Notes under the pieces: model-generated | What the model was told of the DNA's origin: nothing | Databases searched by the model: none | What the model saw: only the letters and a program-made list of their open reading frames with translations | Shown: piece by piece, positions 15,883 to 25,161 of the stretch | How the letters are laid out: each line of letters opens with the position of its first letter | How positions within the stretch are numbered: position 1 is the first letter of the stretch | Source: Mycobacterium sp. shizuoka-1 | GTDB lineage: Bacteria > Actinomycetota > Actinomycetes > Mycobacteriales > Mycobacteriaceae | NCBI RefSeq assembly: GCF_002723835.1 | Contig: NZ_BEWG01000022.1 | Location: forward strand, 1-64,000 | DNA: 64,000 nt | Direction of reading: 5' to 3' | Position numbers and translations under genes: made by a program

Positions 15883-16908
15883 ATGACGTCTGAGCGCCGC
15901 GAACCCAAAGTTGTCGTACTCGGTGGCGGATCCTGGGGAACCACCGTCGCATCCATCTGCTCCCGCCGTGGGCCGACGCTGCAGTGGGTGCGTTCGGAGG
16001 AGACCGCCAAGGACATCAACGACAACCACCGCAACTCCCGCTACCTGGGCGACGACGTCGAACTCTCGGAAACCCTGCGCGCCACCACCGATTTCAGCGA
16101 AGCCGCCGAATGTGCCGACGTCGTCGTGATGGGTGTGCCCTCGCACGGCTTCCGCGGCGTGCTCGCCGAACTGAGCAAGGAACTGCGGCCGTGGGTGCCG
16201 GTGGTCAGCCTGGTCAAGGGCCTGGAGCAGGGCACCAACATGCGGATGAGCCAGATCATCGACGAGGTGCTGCCCGGCCATCCGGCCGGCATCCTCGCCG
16301 GGCCCAACATCGCCCGGGAGGTCGCCGACGGCTATGCCGCCGCCGCGGTGCTGGCCATGCCCGATCAGCACCTGGCCGCCAACCTCGCGAAGATGTTCCG
16401 CACCAGGCGTTTCCGCGTGTACACCACCGACGATGTGGTGGGCGTCGAGATCGCCGGTGCGCTGAAGAACGTCTACGCCATCGCCGTCGGCATGGGCTAT
16501 TCGCTGGGCATCGGCGAGAACACCCGAGCCATGGTGATGGCCCGGGCCGTGCGTGAGATGTCCAAACTCGGCGAAGCCATCGGCGGCCAGCGCGACACCT
16601 TCTCCGGCCTGGCCGGCATGGGCGACCTGATCGTCACCTGCACGTCCAAGCGCAGCCGCAACCGCCACGTCGGCGAGGAGCTGGGCTCCGGCAAGACCAT
16701 CGAGGAGATCATCGCCTCGATGAACCAGGTCGCCGAGGGCGTCAAGGCCGCCAGCGTGATCATGGAGTTCGCCGAGAAGTACGGGCTGAACATGCCGATC
16801 GCCCGCGAGGTGGACGCCGTGGTCAATCACGGCGCCAACGTGGAGCAGGCCTACCGCGGCCTGATGGCCGAGAAGCCCGGCCACGAGGTCAACGACTCAC
16901 ACTTCTAG
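15883..16908 (+). CDS. gpsA: Glycerol-3-phosphate dehydrogenase [NAD(P)+]
   Basis: 341 aa, full length for GpsA. GGGSWGTT near residue 14 binds the dinucleotide; SLVKGLE, LAGPNIAREVADG and EIAGALKNVYAIAVG hold the substrate and catalytic Lys of the family; FSGLAGMGDLIVTCTS is the C-terminal signature. It reduces dihydroxyacetone phosphate to sn-glycerol 3-phosphate for phospholipid synthesis. M. tuberculosis has two copies; by context (next to Rv0565c-like and HtpX genes) this is the gpdA1 (Rv0564c) equivalent. The ATG at 15883 follows the palindrome at 88 nt. Confidence 0.95.
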   Translation: MTSERREPKVVVLGGGSWGTTVASICSRRGPTLQWVRSEETAKDINDNHRNSRYLGDDVELSETLRATTDFSEAAECADVVVMGVPSHGFRGVLAELSKELRPWVPVVSLVKGLEQGTNMRMSQIIDEVLPGHPAGILAGPNIAREVADGYAAAAVLAMPDQHLAANLAKMFRTRRFRVYTTDDVVGVEIAGALKNVYAIAVGMGYSLGIGENTRAMVMARAVREMSKLGEAIGGQRDTFSGLAGMGDLIVTCTSKRSRNRHVGEELGSGKTIEEIIASMNQVAEGVKAASVIMEFAEKYGLNMPIAREVDAVVNHGANVEQAYRGLMAEKPGHEVNDSHF

Positions 16909-16913
16909 TCGGC

Positions 16914-17471
16914 TCAGCCGGGGAACGACGGGAACAGCGGGTTGGAGTTCTTCGGTCGATCCAGCATCGGGCTGGGCCCCGAGGTGAACGTCGCCCCCGG
17001 CCCGACGACGAACCCGACCTGGTCGTGGTTGTTCACGCAGGCGACCGTGCCTCCGCCGTCGACACCGCAGCTGATGTCGCGAAAACTCAGCCGGGTGTTC
17101 GGCGGCAGCGGCTTGACCTCACCGGCCGCGGCGTAGATCGACGCGCCGGTGCTGGAGAACCCCGGCTCGCCGGACGGGCCGCCGCTGACCAGGTTGGCGC
17201 CCCCGGGGGCGCCCGGCAGCGCACCGCTGCAGCCGTAGCTGCCGTTCTGCCGGTCCAGCACGCAGGTCACCCCGGGCGGGCCTGCGAAGGCGTACCAGTT
17301 GCCGCCCATCACCGAATAGTCGACCGGGCTGACCGGCGTATAGGCGTTGACGTTGGGAAGGACCGGGGCCGGGGCGGCATCGGGGTCGGCCGCGGCAACG
17401 CCCGGCACACCGATCGCAGCTGCTCCCGCAGCACCCACCAGGCCGATCAGGATTCTGCTCAGCATCTCCAC
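16914..17471 (-). CDS. Secreted mycobacterial hypothetical protein
   Basis: 185 aa from a GTG at 17471; the ATG at 17465 is equally possible. Signal peptide about residues 1-28 (AAAIGVPGVAAADP). The mature part is Gly/Pro/Ser-rich with four Cys (TCVL, YGCSG, ISCG, VACVN) that probably form two disulfides, and motifs NNHDQVGFVVGP and FSSTGASIYAA. I do not recognise a named family; similar small exported proteins are common in mycobacteria. It converges with gpsA, with only 5 nt between stops, and is divergent from the secreted protein at 17633. Confidence 0.75.
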   Translation of the reverse strand: MEMLSRILIGLVGAAGAAAIGVPGVAAADPDAAPAPVLPNVNAYTPVSPVDYSVMGGNWYAFAGPPGVTCVLDRQNGSYGCSGALPGAPGGANLVSGGPSGEPGFSSTGASIYAAAGEVKPLPPNTRLSFRDISCGVDGGGTVACVNNHDQVGFVVGPGATFTSGPSPMLDRPKNSNPLFPSFPG

Positions 17472-17632
17472 ACCCTACGTAGGCACCGCTCGCGGCGCAG
17501 TTTGCGTCCTCACCCGTACCTTCGGCGCAGCGGTGCCGATTCGTTACCGTGTCACCGATTCCGACCGGCGCGTTCGGGTCAGATCCGGCCTACACTTGAA
17601 CGATTCCGACTTGACTCTGGAGAGGCTGTTCG

Positions 17633-18553
17633 GTGCAGGGGCAGATGGGGCGGCGACCACTGCGCGCAGGCGCGGTGGGGGTGAGCCTCGCTCTCGCGGC
17701 CATGGTGGTGGCCGCCACTGAACCGCAGACCGTCAGCACGCCCGTCGTCGGCCTGGCGGGGCTGGTCTTTCCCGACGCCACCGTCCACCCGGCGGCTGAC
17801 GCCATTGTCGAGTTCTTCGACTACAAGATCCTGCCCGCCGACCGCGACAGCGCACTGCTGTCCATCGGCGGCCCGGACGACGCCGCCACCCTCGCCGAAC
17901 TCTTGGACTCGACCGCCCCGTCGACCAACGTCTTCCACGTCAACTACGAATTCGACGCCGACGCCAAGGTTCAGGTACTCAACGTCTTCACCGACGCCAA
18001 CGCGCTGAACACCCATGACTCCACCAAGTCGGTCGATCCCTCCGGCGGGGTGAACTGCACCGGTGCCACGATCTGCCACACCGATCCGCGCACCCACACC
18101 ACCACGCTGACCTACCCGGACGGCGTCGTCGCCGTCGTCGAACGCATCAACGACCTTGCCGTCGTCGCCTACCGGTCGCTGGGTGCGGCCGTCCTCGGCC
18201 ATCTCGACCCCCTGCCCCCCGCCGAGCCCGCACCCGAACCCGCGTCGGTGCCCGCATCGCCGGCACCCGACCCTGCGCCCGCCGACGAGCCGGCCGGTGC
18301 CCCGGCCGCTCCCGCCGCCAGCGTCGGGCCACGGCTGAACGTCATGCGGCCTGCACCTGACTTCACCCCGGGCCGGCCCGCCGCACCGAGCAGCTCCGGT
18401 GGCGCCAAGCCCGCGCTGGCCGACACCACCGAGAAATTCGTGACCAACGTGCTGACCCAGGTGTCGGACACGGTCAATCGCCTGTTCAAGCGCGACGGCG
18501 CGCGCTCCGGTGTCGGCAAACCGAGCACCCCGGCGCCCACCGCCGACGAATGA
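17633..18553 (+). CDS. Secreted hypothetical protein with Pro/Ala-rich tail
   Basis: 306 aa from GTG 17633, or ATG 17645. Signal-like segment at about 12-35. A globular part follows to about residue 185, with two Cys (VNCTGATICHTD) likely paired; motifs IVEFFDYKILPADRDSA and VFHVNYEFDADAKVQVLNVF. Residues 195-270 are Pro/Ala/Glu-rich, and the end has a short amphipathic helix (FVTNVLTQVSDTVNRLF) and a basic tail. Function unknown. It lies 112 nt before the MscS gene, which could be co-transcribed. Confidence 0.75.
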   Translation: MQGQMGRRPLRAGAVGVSLALAAMVVAATEPQTVSTPVVGLAGLVFPDATVHPAADAIVEFFDYKILPADRDSALLSIGGPDDAATLAELLDSTAPSTNVFHVNYEFDADAKVQVLNVFTDANALNTHDSTKSVDPSGGVNCTGATICHTDPRTHTTTLTYPDGVVAVVERINDLAVVAYRSLGAAVLGHLDPLPPAEPAPEPASVPASPAPDPAPADEPAGAPAAPAASVGPRLNVMRPAPDFTPGRPAAPSSSGGAKPALADTTEKFVTNVLTQVSDTVNRLFKRDGARSGVGKPSTPAPTADE

Positions 18554-18665
18554 TCGAGGCCACCGGCGAGGTGTAAAACCCGCCGGATCGGGAACGCAAC
18601 GACGGTCCCCCGGTGCTCGCCGCACGTCAAACGAGCGCCACTTCAAGGCAATTCGCGACAGGACC

Positions 18666-19583
18666 ATGAACTCACTGACGACCACGTATCTGGCTGACGG
18701 CCAGTGGCACGACTTCTGGAACGGCAACCTCGGCGAGTGGCTGCGCACCAAGGGACTGCACATCGTGCTGGTGATCGTCGCCGCATTGCTGGCCACCCGG
18801 TTGATCCGGTGGATCGCCGGCAAGATCGCCCGTCGCCTGGACACCGGACACGAGTTGGTGCGCTCGGAGACCGCCAAGCACCGCGCCGCCGTCGCCTCGG
18901 TGATCTCCTCGGTGGCGATTGCACTCCTGTACGTCCTGGTCGCCGTGGACATCATCGACCAACTCGGCCTGCCGATCGGTTCGCTCGTCGCGCCGGCCGC
19001 CGTGCTCGGCGCCGCCCTCGGTTTCGGCGCTCAGCGGGTGGTGCAGGACCTGCTGTCCGGGTTCTTCATCATCACCGAGCGGCAGTACGGCTTCGGCGAC
19101 CTGGTGTCGCTGACGGTCACCGGATCCTCGGAGGCGCAGGGCACCGTCGAGGACGTCACCCTGCGGGTGACCAAACTGCGCACCAGCGACGGCGAAGTGT
19201 TCACCATCCCCAACGGCCAGATCGTCAAGGCGCTGAACCTGTCCAAGGACTGGGCCCGCGCCGTCGTCGACATCCCGGTGCCGACCAGCGCCGACCTGAA
19301 CACGGTCAACGACGTTCTGCACGACGTGGCGACCGCGGCGACCACCGACGCCCGCCTGGAGCAGCTACTGCTCGACGAGCCCGCCCTGATGGGCGTGGAA
19401 AGCATCAAGCTCGACATCGTGAATCTGCGGATGGTGGCGCGCACCCTGCCGGGCAAGCAGTTCGAGGTCGGCCGGGTGCTGCGCGCCATGGTGCTGCGCT
19501 CGCTGCATCAGGCCGGGATCGCCAGCTCCGCCAAGACGACGACGGTCAGCACGATGGCCGGCACCAGCTCCGGGACGGGCTAG
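18666..19583 (+). CDS. MscS-family mechanosensitive ion channel
   Basis: 305 aa from the ATG at 18666; the frame extends upstream to 18510 but only by overlapping the previous gene. Three membrane segments at about 30-50, 80-105 and 110-135, then the pore-lining and beta-domain sequence [20 protein letters not shown], followed by YGFGDLV and the vestibule domain. Members open on membrane tension to release osmolytes. It is of the short type, without the large N-terminal domain of MscK. The stop overlaps the last 4 nt of the convergent htpX. Confidence 0.9.
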   Translation: MNSLTTTYLADGQWHDFWNGNLGEWLRTKGLHIVLVIVAALLATRLIRWIAGKIARRLDTGHELVRSETAKHRAAVASVISSVAIALLYVLVAVDIIDQLGLPIGSLVAPAAVLGAALGFGAQRVVQDLLSGFFIITERQYGFGDLVSLTVTGSSEAQGTVEDVTLRVTKLRTSDGEVFTIPNGQIVKALNLSKDWARAVVDIPVPTSADLNTVNDVLHDVATAATTDARLEQLLLDEPALMGVESIKLDIVNLRMVARTLPGKQFEVGRVLRAMVLRSLHQAGIASSAKTTTVSTMAGTSSGTG

Positions 19584-20446
19584 TACCCGGCCATCTTCTC
19601 CAGCCGGGCGATCCGGTCCGGGATCGGCGGATGGGTGGAGAACAGCTTGCCGATCTTCTCGCCCGAGCGAAACGGGCTGGCAATCATCAGATGCGCCTGG
19701 TCGGCCAGCTGTGGCTCGGGCGGCAGCGGGGCGTTCTCGACGCCACCGCTGATCTTGCGCAGCGCCGAGGCCAGCGCCAGCGGGTCGCCGGACAACTCGG
19801 CCCCGGACTCGTCGGCCTGGTACTCCCGCGAGCGGGAGACCGCCAGCCGGATCAGCGAGGCGGCGATCGGACCCAGCAGGGAAACCAGCAGCAGCGCAAA
19901 CGGATTGGCACCGCCTTCGCGGTTGCCGCCACCGAACATCCCGGCGAACATCGCGACGTTGGCCAGTGCGGTGATCACCGAGGCCAGCGCACCGGCCACA
20001 CAGGAGATCAGGATGTCGCGGTTGTACACGTGCGACAGTTCGTGACCCAGCACCGCGCGCAGTTCGCGTTCGCTGAGCAGGTCGAGGATCCCGGTGGTCA
20101 CGCAGACCGCCGCGTTGCGCGGGTTACGACCCGTCGCGAACGCGTTCGGGTTGGCGGTGTCACTGATGTAGAGCCGCGGCATCGGCTGGTGCGCGGTGGT
20201 GGCCAGCTCGCGGACCATGGCGTAGATCTGCGGGGCCTGCACCTCGGTGATCGGCTGAGCGTGCATGGCGCGCAACGCCATCTTGTCGGAGTTGAAGTAC
20301 ACGTAGGCGTTCATGCCGAGGGCGAAGATCAGCGCCAGGAACATCACGTTGCGGCCGAACAGCGAACCGATGAAGACGATGAGCGCCGACATCCCGACAA
20401 GCAGCATGAACGTTTTGAACGTGTTGGCGGTCGGGTGCCAGGTCAT
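19580..20446 (-). CDS. htpX: Membrane zinc metalloprotease HtpX
   Basis: 288 aa, start ATG 20446 with a strong CTAGGAGG ribosome site 6 nt away. Two N-terminal membrane helices (residues about 10-50), zinc motif HELSH near 146, two more helices, and the third zinc ligand Glu in [12 protein letters not shown]48B family: it degrades damaged membrane proteins with FtsH. The Rv0563 equivalent. Between it and the polyprenyl synthase there are 76 nt without a terminator, so the two may share a transcript starting at 21530. Confidence 0.95.
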   Translation of the reverse strand: MTWHPTANTFKTFMLLVGMSALIVFIGSLFGRNVMFLALIFALGMNAYVYFNSDKMALRAMHAQPITEVQAPQIYAMVRELATTAHQPMPRLYISDTANPNAFATGRNPRNAAVCVTTGILDLLSERELRAVLGHELSHVYNRDILISCVAGALASVITALANVAMFAGMFGGGNREGGANPFALLLVSLLGPIAASLIRLAVSRSREYQADESGAELSGDPLALASALRKISGGVENAPLPPEPQLADQAHLMIASPFRSGEKIGKLFSTHPPIPDRIARLEKMAGY

Positions 20447-20522
20447 CGAGTTCCTCCTAGGAGCAAACGCACTCTCACGGGAGGTTAACGCCTCGAACCG
20501 ACTACCAGGTTCCGCGAATCGC

Positions 20523-21530
20523 TCAGCCGTGCCGGTTGATCGTGTAGTCCATCAGCGAAGCCAGCGCACGCCGGCCCGGGACATCGGGCAACCCGGCCAG
20601 CTCCTGGCCGGCCTCCTCGGCGTAGCGCTGCACGGTGGCCTTGGCTTTGGCGATGCCGTCGCCGGCGCGCAGCAGCGCCAGCGCCTCGGCCAGGGCGTCG
20701 TCGTCTTCGATCGGGCCTCTCACCAGCTCACGTAGCCGGTCGGCGTCCGGGCCGGTACCTTGCAGCGCGTACAGCACCGGCAGGGTGTGCACCCCTTCAC
20801 GCAGATCGGTGCCGGGCAGCTTGCCCGACTCGTCGGGGTCGCTGTCGATGTCGATGATGTCGTCCGAGATCTGGAATGCAGTACCGACGATGCCGCCGAG
20901 CCGGCTCAGCCGCTCGACCTGGTCCTCGGTGGCCCCGGCGAAGGTCGCACCGAACCGGCCCGAGGCCGCGATCAGGCAGGCGGTCTTCTCGTAGACCACC
21001 TTCAGGTAGTGCTCGACCGGATCGACGCCGTTGGTGTTGCCCTTGGTTTCGCGCATCTGGCCGGTCACCAGCTGGGCGAAGGTCTCGGCGATGATGCGCA
21101 CCGCGTCCGGGCCCAGCCGGCTCACCAACCGCGAGGCCGTCGCGAACAGGTAGTCGCCGGCCAGGATCGCGATGTTGTTGCCCCAGCGGGCGTTGGCGCT
21201 GGGCGCCCCGCGGCGCATCTGCGCCTCGTCCATCACGTCGTCGTGATACAGCGTGGCCAGGTGTACCAGCTCGATGACGGCGCCGGCCACGGTCACCTGC
21301 CAGGCGTCCGGGTCGGGGCCGATCTGCGCGGAGAGCACCGTGAACAGCGGCCGGAACCGCTTTCCGCCGGCCTCGAACAGGTGCACCACGGCCTCGGTCA
21401 TGAGCTCGTCGCCGCCGCGAAGTTCGATGCTCATGAGCTCTTCGACCCGGCCCACACCGTCGCGGACGCTCTGGGCGAACGCCGGGTCGCCGAAGTCCAC
21501 CCCTGCTACCACCGTCGCCGGAGTTCTCAC
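20523..21530 (-). CDS. grcC1: Polyprenyl diphosphate synthase
   Basis: 335 aa from the GTG at 21530; the open frame reaches 21857, but that part is Arg-rich shadow of menJ. First Asp-rich motif DDVMD (in LYHDDVMDE) and second DDIID ([13 protein letters not shown]); GGKRFRPLF and the Lys/Arg residues for IPP binding are present. The residue small/large pattern before the first motif (LATLYHDD) fits a long-chain product. Position next to menJ and htpX makes it the Rv0562 equivalent, so it probably makes the isoprenoid tail that MenA joins to the naphthoquinone. It starts 20 nt from the divergent menJ. Confidence 0.9.
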   Translation of the reverse strand: MRTPATVVAGVDFGDPAFAQSVRDGVGRVEELMSIELRGGDELMTEAVVHLFEAGGKRFRPLFTVLSAQIGPDPDAWQVTVAGAVIELVHLATLYHDDVMDEAQMRRGAPSANARWGNNIAILAGDYLFATASRLVSRLGPDAVRIIAETFAQLVTGQMRETKGNTNGVDPVEHYLKVVYEKTACLIAASGRFGATFAGATEDQVERLSRLGGIVGTAFQISDDIIDIDSDPDESGKLPGTDLREGVHTLPVLYALQGTGPDADRLRELVRGPIEDDDALAEALALLRAGDGIAKAKATVQRYAEEAGQELAGLPDVPGRRALASLMDYTINRHG

Positions 21531-21550
21531 CCTGCCAACATACTGGGGGC

Positions 21551-22774
21551 ATGGATACTCGGTCAGACGTGGTCGTCGTCGGGGCCGGGCCCGCCGGGTC
21601 GGCGGCCGCCGCCTGGGCCGCCCGTGCCGGCCGCGACGTGCTGGTGATCGACGCCGCCGAGTTCCCCCGGGACAAGCCCTGCGGCGACGGCCTGACCCCC
21701 CGCGCGGTGCTGGAGCTGCAGCGCCTCGGCCTGGGCGACTGGCTCGACGGCCACATCCGCCATCACGGTCTGCGACTGACGGGCTTCGGCGCCGACGTCG
21801 AGGTGCCCTGGCCCGGCCCGTCGTTTCCGGGCAGCGGGTCGGCGGTGCCCCGCACACAACTCGACGACCGGATCCGCAAGGTCGCCGAGGATGCCGGCGC
21901 GGCGATGCTGCTCGGTGTCAAAGCCGTCGACGTTTCGACCGACTCGCACGGCCGGGTGGACGCGGTGATCTTGGCCGACGGGTCGCGGGTGTCGTGCCGC
22001 TGGGTGATCGTGGCCGACGGCGCGCGCTCCCCGTTCGGTCGCGTGCTCGGCCGGCAGTGGCACCAGGAGACGGTGTACGGGGTGGCCGTGCGCGGATATG
22101 CGGCCTCGCCGCGGTCCTCGGAGCCGTGGATCTCCTCGGATCTCGAGCTGCGGTCTGTCGACGGGCAGGTGCTGCCCGGCTACGGCTGGATCTTCCCGCT
22201 GGGCAACGGCGAGGTGAACATCGGCGTCGGCGCGCTGGCCACCGCCAAGCGGCCCGCCGACGTGGCATTGCGCCCGCTGATCAAGCACTACACCGACCTC
22301 AAGCGGGCGTCCTGGGGCTTCGACGGGCCGCCGCGGGCGGTGTCGTCGGCGTTGCTGCCGATGGGCGGCGCGGTATCCGGCGTGGCCGGACCCAACTGGA
22401 TGCTCATCGGCGACGCCGCGGCGTGTGTGAATCCGCTCAACGGCGAGGGCATCGACTACGGCCTGGAGACCGGGCGGCTGGCCGCGCAGATGGTGGAGGA
22501 CGCCGGCGATCTCTCTCAGGCCTGGCCGGCGCTGCTGCAGGCGCACTACGGGCGCGGCTTCTCGGTGGCCCGCCGGCTGGGCCTGCTGCTGACCCTGCCC
22601 CGGTTCCTGCCGCTGACCGGGCCGATCGCGATGCGGTCGTCGCGGCTGATGGGAGTGGCCGTGCGGGTGATGGGCAATCTGGTGACCGACGAGGACGCCG
22701 ACCTGGTGGCGCGGGTCTGGCGGGTCGCGGGCACAGGGTCGCGGATGGTGGATCGGCGCAAGCCGTTCAGCTGA
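21551..22774 (+). CDS. menJ: Menaquinone beta-isoprene reductase MenJ
   Basis: 407 aa. Geranylgeranyl-reductase family: FAD motif GAGPAGSAAAAWAARAG near residue 10, then DKPCGDGLTPRAV, and IGDAAACVNPLNGEGIDYGLETG near 290. Rv0561c (MenJ) in M. tuberculosis reduces the second isoprene unit of menaquinone-9 to give MK-9(II-H2). Placement next to the tail synthase and MenG genes supports this against an archaeal-lipid type role. The upstream gap is only 20 nt and must serve both divergent genes. Confidence 0.9.
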   Translation: MDTRSDVVVVGAGPAGSAAAAWAARAGRDVLVIDAAEFPRDKPCGDGLTPRAVLELQRLGLGDWLDGHIRHHGLRLTGFGADVEVPWPGPSFPGSGSAVPRTQLDDRIRKVAEDAGAAMLLGVKAVDVSTDSHGRVDAVILADGSRVSCRWVIVADGARSPFGRVLGRQWHQETVYGVAVRGYAASPRSSEPWISSDLELRSVDGQVLPGYGWIFPLGNGEVNIGVGALATAKRPADVALRPLIKHYTDLKRASWGFDGPPRAVSSALLPMGGAVSGVAGPNWMLIGDAAACVNPLNGEGIDYGLETGRLAAQMVEDAGDLSQAWPALLQAHYGRGFSVARRLGLLLTLPRFLPLTGPIAMRSSRLMGVAVRVMGNLVTDEDADLVARVWRVAGTGSRMVDRRKPFS

Positions 22775-22783
22775 GAGCCGCCA

Positions 22784-22845
22784 CGTTGAGTGAGCGCTGA
22801 CGCAGCGATCGACGGGGTTTTCGCGCCGTCAGCGCTCACTCAACG
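22784..22845. repeat. Inverted repeat, 19-bp perfect stem
   Basis: Left arm 22784-22802 (CGTTGAGTGAGCGCTGACG) pairs exactly with 22827-22845 around a 24-nt spacer. It begins 10 nt after the menJ stop, so it may end the menJ transcript; a run of Ts (GGGGTTTTC) occurs in the loop but not after the stem. Confidence 0.85.
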
Positions 22846-22907
22846 ACGCGACCGTCCAAATGACAAATTTGACAAAACTTGGGCCGGATATGGCTAAGCT
22901 CCGCCGC

Positions 22908-24473
22908 ATGACTGATTACGACGCGATCATCGTCGGGGCCGGACACAACGGCCTGACCGCAGCGGTGGTGCTGCAACGAGCGGGGCTGCGCACGCTGTGC
23001 CTGGAAGCCAACACCTACAGCGGCGGTATGGCGGCGACCGTCGAGCTGATCGACGGGTTCAAGTACGAGATCGCCGGATCCGTGCGGTTCCCCACTGCGC
23101 AGAAGATCAACAGCGAACTCGGCCTGGACACCCTGCCGACCATCGAGTCGGAAATCATGTCGGTCAACCTCGGCGAACACGGCGAGGAAGCGATGGTCTT
23201 CCACAGCGACCCGATGGCGATGATGACCCATCTCAACGAGAAACACGGCATGGAAGCCGTGATGGCGATGGCGAATCTGTACGCCTGGAGTACCGGCCCC
23301 GGCAAGGCGCTCGGCCGGTTCGACGCGTTGGCACTGCCCAAGACCATCGACGAGATGTACGCGTGTGCCGCCGACGAGAACGAACGCCGAGCAATCCACG
23401 AGATGCTGTTCGGCTCGGCGATGGACGTCATCGACCGCTTCCTGCCCGACAAGGAAAAGCACGCCGTCATCCGGGGCATGCTGGCGTTCTTGGCGGTGAA
23501 CTCCACCTACCGCGGCCCGTACACCCCCGGCAGCGCAACATGTTTGGCGTTCGCGATGGCGATGCCCCCAGAAGGTGGGCAGATGACCACCAAGCTCAAG
23601 GGCGGCATCGGGGTGCTCTCCGACCATCTCAAAGCACTGTTCACCGAGGCCGCCGGACAGATCCGCTACCGCACCAAGGTCGAGCAGATCCTCGTCGAGG
23701 ACGGCAAGGTGACCGGAGTTCGACTCAAGGACGGTGAAGTGATCACCGCACCCATCGTGGTGTCGAACCTCGCGCCCGAGACCACGCTGCTGGACCTCGT
23801 TGGGGTGGACCATCTTCCGTCCTCGCTGGTGACCCGCCTCGGCGGCCGCGACCACCGGGCGTCGTTCATGCAGATCCACTTCGCCCTCGATGGGCCGCCG
23901 GAATACGCCGCGCCCTACGACTTCCTGAACGCCCCCGGCATGCAGATGTCGGTGGGCATGTTCGGCTCGCCCGAAGAACAACAGCGCCAATGGGAGATGG
24001 CGCGTGCCGGTGAGGTCCCCGACAACCCCGCACTGTCGATCCAGATGCCGACGGTCGGCGATCCCGAGATGGCTCCCCCGGGTAAGCACGCGGCCAGCGT
24101 GTACGCCTACGGCTTCCCCATCGAGGCGCCGCGCGACCAACACGGCCACCTGAAAACCGTGATGGCGCAACGGGTCGTCGACAAGATCACCCGGTATGCC
24201 CCGAACTTCAAGGACATCCTGATCCGCGACATCACCTTCGCGCCGTATCACATGAACACCATGTTCGCCGCGCCCAACGGTGACTTCTGCCACGGCCTGT
24301 TGCAGCCGGAACTGATGGGGCCGAACCGGCCGGGGCCCAAGGGTTTCCTGGACGAGCCGATCCCGATCGAGGGGCTCTACCTCGGCGGCGCCGGCTGCCA
24401 CGGCGGCCCGGGCATCACGTTCATCCCCGGCTACAACGCCGGCTACCAGGTGCTGGCCGACGCCGGCCGCTAG
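22908..24473 (+). CDS. Phytoene-desaturase-like FAD oxidoreductase
   Basis: 521 aa from ATG 22908; ATGs at 22890 and 22860 are also in frame. GAGHNGLTAAVVLQRAG near residue 8 is the CrtI-type FAD motif and GGxGxHGGPGITFIPGYNAG at the end is the family's C-terminal FAD contact. Family members desaturate, isomerise or saturate isoprenoids, or act on other lipids. No phytoene synthase or cyclase is near, so a carotenoid role is not supported by context; position next to menJ could mean a lipid-quinone role, but that is speculation. The frame ends 7 nt before a dispersed inverted repeat. Confidence 0.85.
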   Translation: MTDYDAIIVGAGHNGLTAAVVLQRAGLRTLCLEANTYSGGMAATVELIDGFKYEIAGSVRFPTAQKINSELGLDTLPTIESEIMSVNLGEHGEEAMVFHSDPMAMMTHLNEKHGMEAVMAMANLYAWSTGPGKALGRFDALALPKTIDEMYACAADENERRAIHEMLFGSAMDVIDRFLPDKEKHAVIRGMLAFLAVNSTYRGPYTPGSATCLAFAMAMPPEGGQMTTKLKGGIGVLSDHLKALFTEAAGQIRYRTKVEQILVEDGKVTGVRLKDGEVITAPIVVSNLAPETTLLDLVGVDHLPSSLVTRLGGRDHRASFMQIHFALDGPPEYAAPYDFLNAPGMQMSVGMFGSPEEQQRQWEMARAGEVPDNPALSIQMPTVGDPEMAPPGKHAASVYAYGFPIEAPRDQHGHLKTVMAQRVVDKITRYAPNFKDILIRDITFAPYHMNTMFAAPNGDFCHGLLQPELMGPNRPGPKGFLDEPIPIEGLYLGGAGCHGGPGITFIPGYNAGYQVLADAGR

Positions 24474-24480
24474 CGTTTTC

Positions 24481-24537
24481 TAGCGATTTCGGCGCGTTTT
24501 CCGCCGCTGAGCGAACGAAAACGCGCCGAAATCGCTA
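24481..24537. repeat. Dispersed inverted repeat, copy A
   Basis: 21-bp perfect stem (24481-24501 with 24517-24537) and a 15-nt loop. Both ends read TAG outward-in, and the last three bases form the stop codon of the convergent HAD gene. A near copy lies at 44019-44075, with the same stem, the same loop length and one loop difference (TGAG versus TCAG). It also works as a bidirectional terminator candidate. Confidence 0.9.
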
Positions 24538-25152
24538 CTTGCCCAGGGCATCGGCGATCGCGAGCAGGTCGGTGCCCACGATGTCGGGCTGCGGGCCGAT
24601 CGGCATCAGTGCCTGGCCGGCGCGCGCCACGAACGCGCCACGACAGCCTGCGGTGAGCGCGCCGGCGATGTCCCAGCCGTGTGCGGCGACGAGACGCACA
24701 TCGCGCAGCGGCACCCCGAGTGTGCTGCTGACATGCCGGTAGGCCTCGGGGCGCGGTTTGAGGGCGCGCACCGTGTCCGCCGACAGGATGGCGTCGAAAA
24801 GCGCTGTCACACCGTTGAACTCGAACTGTTCAGTCACCACCGACAGCGGCGAGTTGGTGAGCGCGACCACCGTGAAGGCGCGCAGCCGCTCCAGGGCGGG
24901 CACCACATCGGGGTGTAACGGCAGCTCCCGCATGCGGTCGGGCAGCTCATCGGCGCCGGGCAGGCCGAGCATCTCCAACGCCGCACGCTGAGCGCTCGGA
25001 TAGTCGACGTAGTCGCCGGTGAGCCCGCCGACGAACGAGATCTGCAGCATCTGGGCGAACCACCGCCTGCGGTTGTCCGCGCCGCCCACGAGCTCGTCGA
25101 GCGGGCTGAGGTCGAGCAGGGTTTCGTTGACGTCGAATGCGAGGACCGGCAT
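24535..25152 (-). CDS. HAD-superfamily hydrolase, haloacid dehalogenase type II-like
   Basis: 205 aa. Motif I FDVNETLLDL gives the nucleophile Asp at residue 6 or 7, with Asn in place of the second Asp, as in type II 2-haloacid dehalogenases; motif II ALTNSPLSVV, motif III LKPRPEAY with the Lys, and motif IV region AAHGWDIAGA. The real substrate may be a halo acid or something else. Its stop codon is made by the inverted repeat. It lies downstream of menG, whose stop is 9 nt away, so the two probably form an operon. Confidence 0.85.
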   Translation of the reverse strand: MPVLAFDVNETLLDLSPLDELVGGADNRRRWFAQMLQISFVGGLTGDYVDYPSAQRAALEMLGLPGADELPDRMRELPLHPDVVPALERLRAFTVVALTNSPLSVVTEQFEFNGVTALFDAILSADTVRALKPRPEAYRHVSSTLGVPLRDVRLVAAHGWDIAGALTAGCRGAFVARAGQALMPIGPQPDIVGTDLLAIADALGK

Positions 25153-25161
25153 CCCTCCGGC

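Noticed and set aside
22860-22880. Tandem TGACAAA repeats upstream of the phytoene-desaturase-like gene as operator
   Set aside because: Only two short direct repeats without symmetry, and a -35/-10 pair could not be placed with normal spacing.
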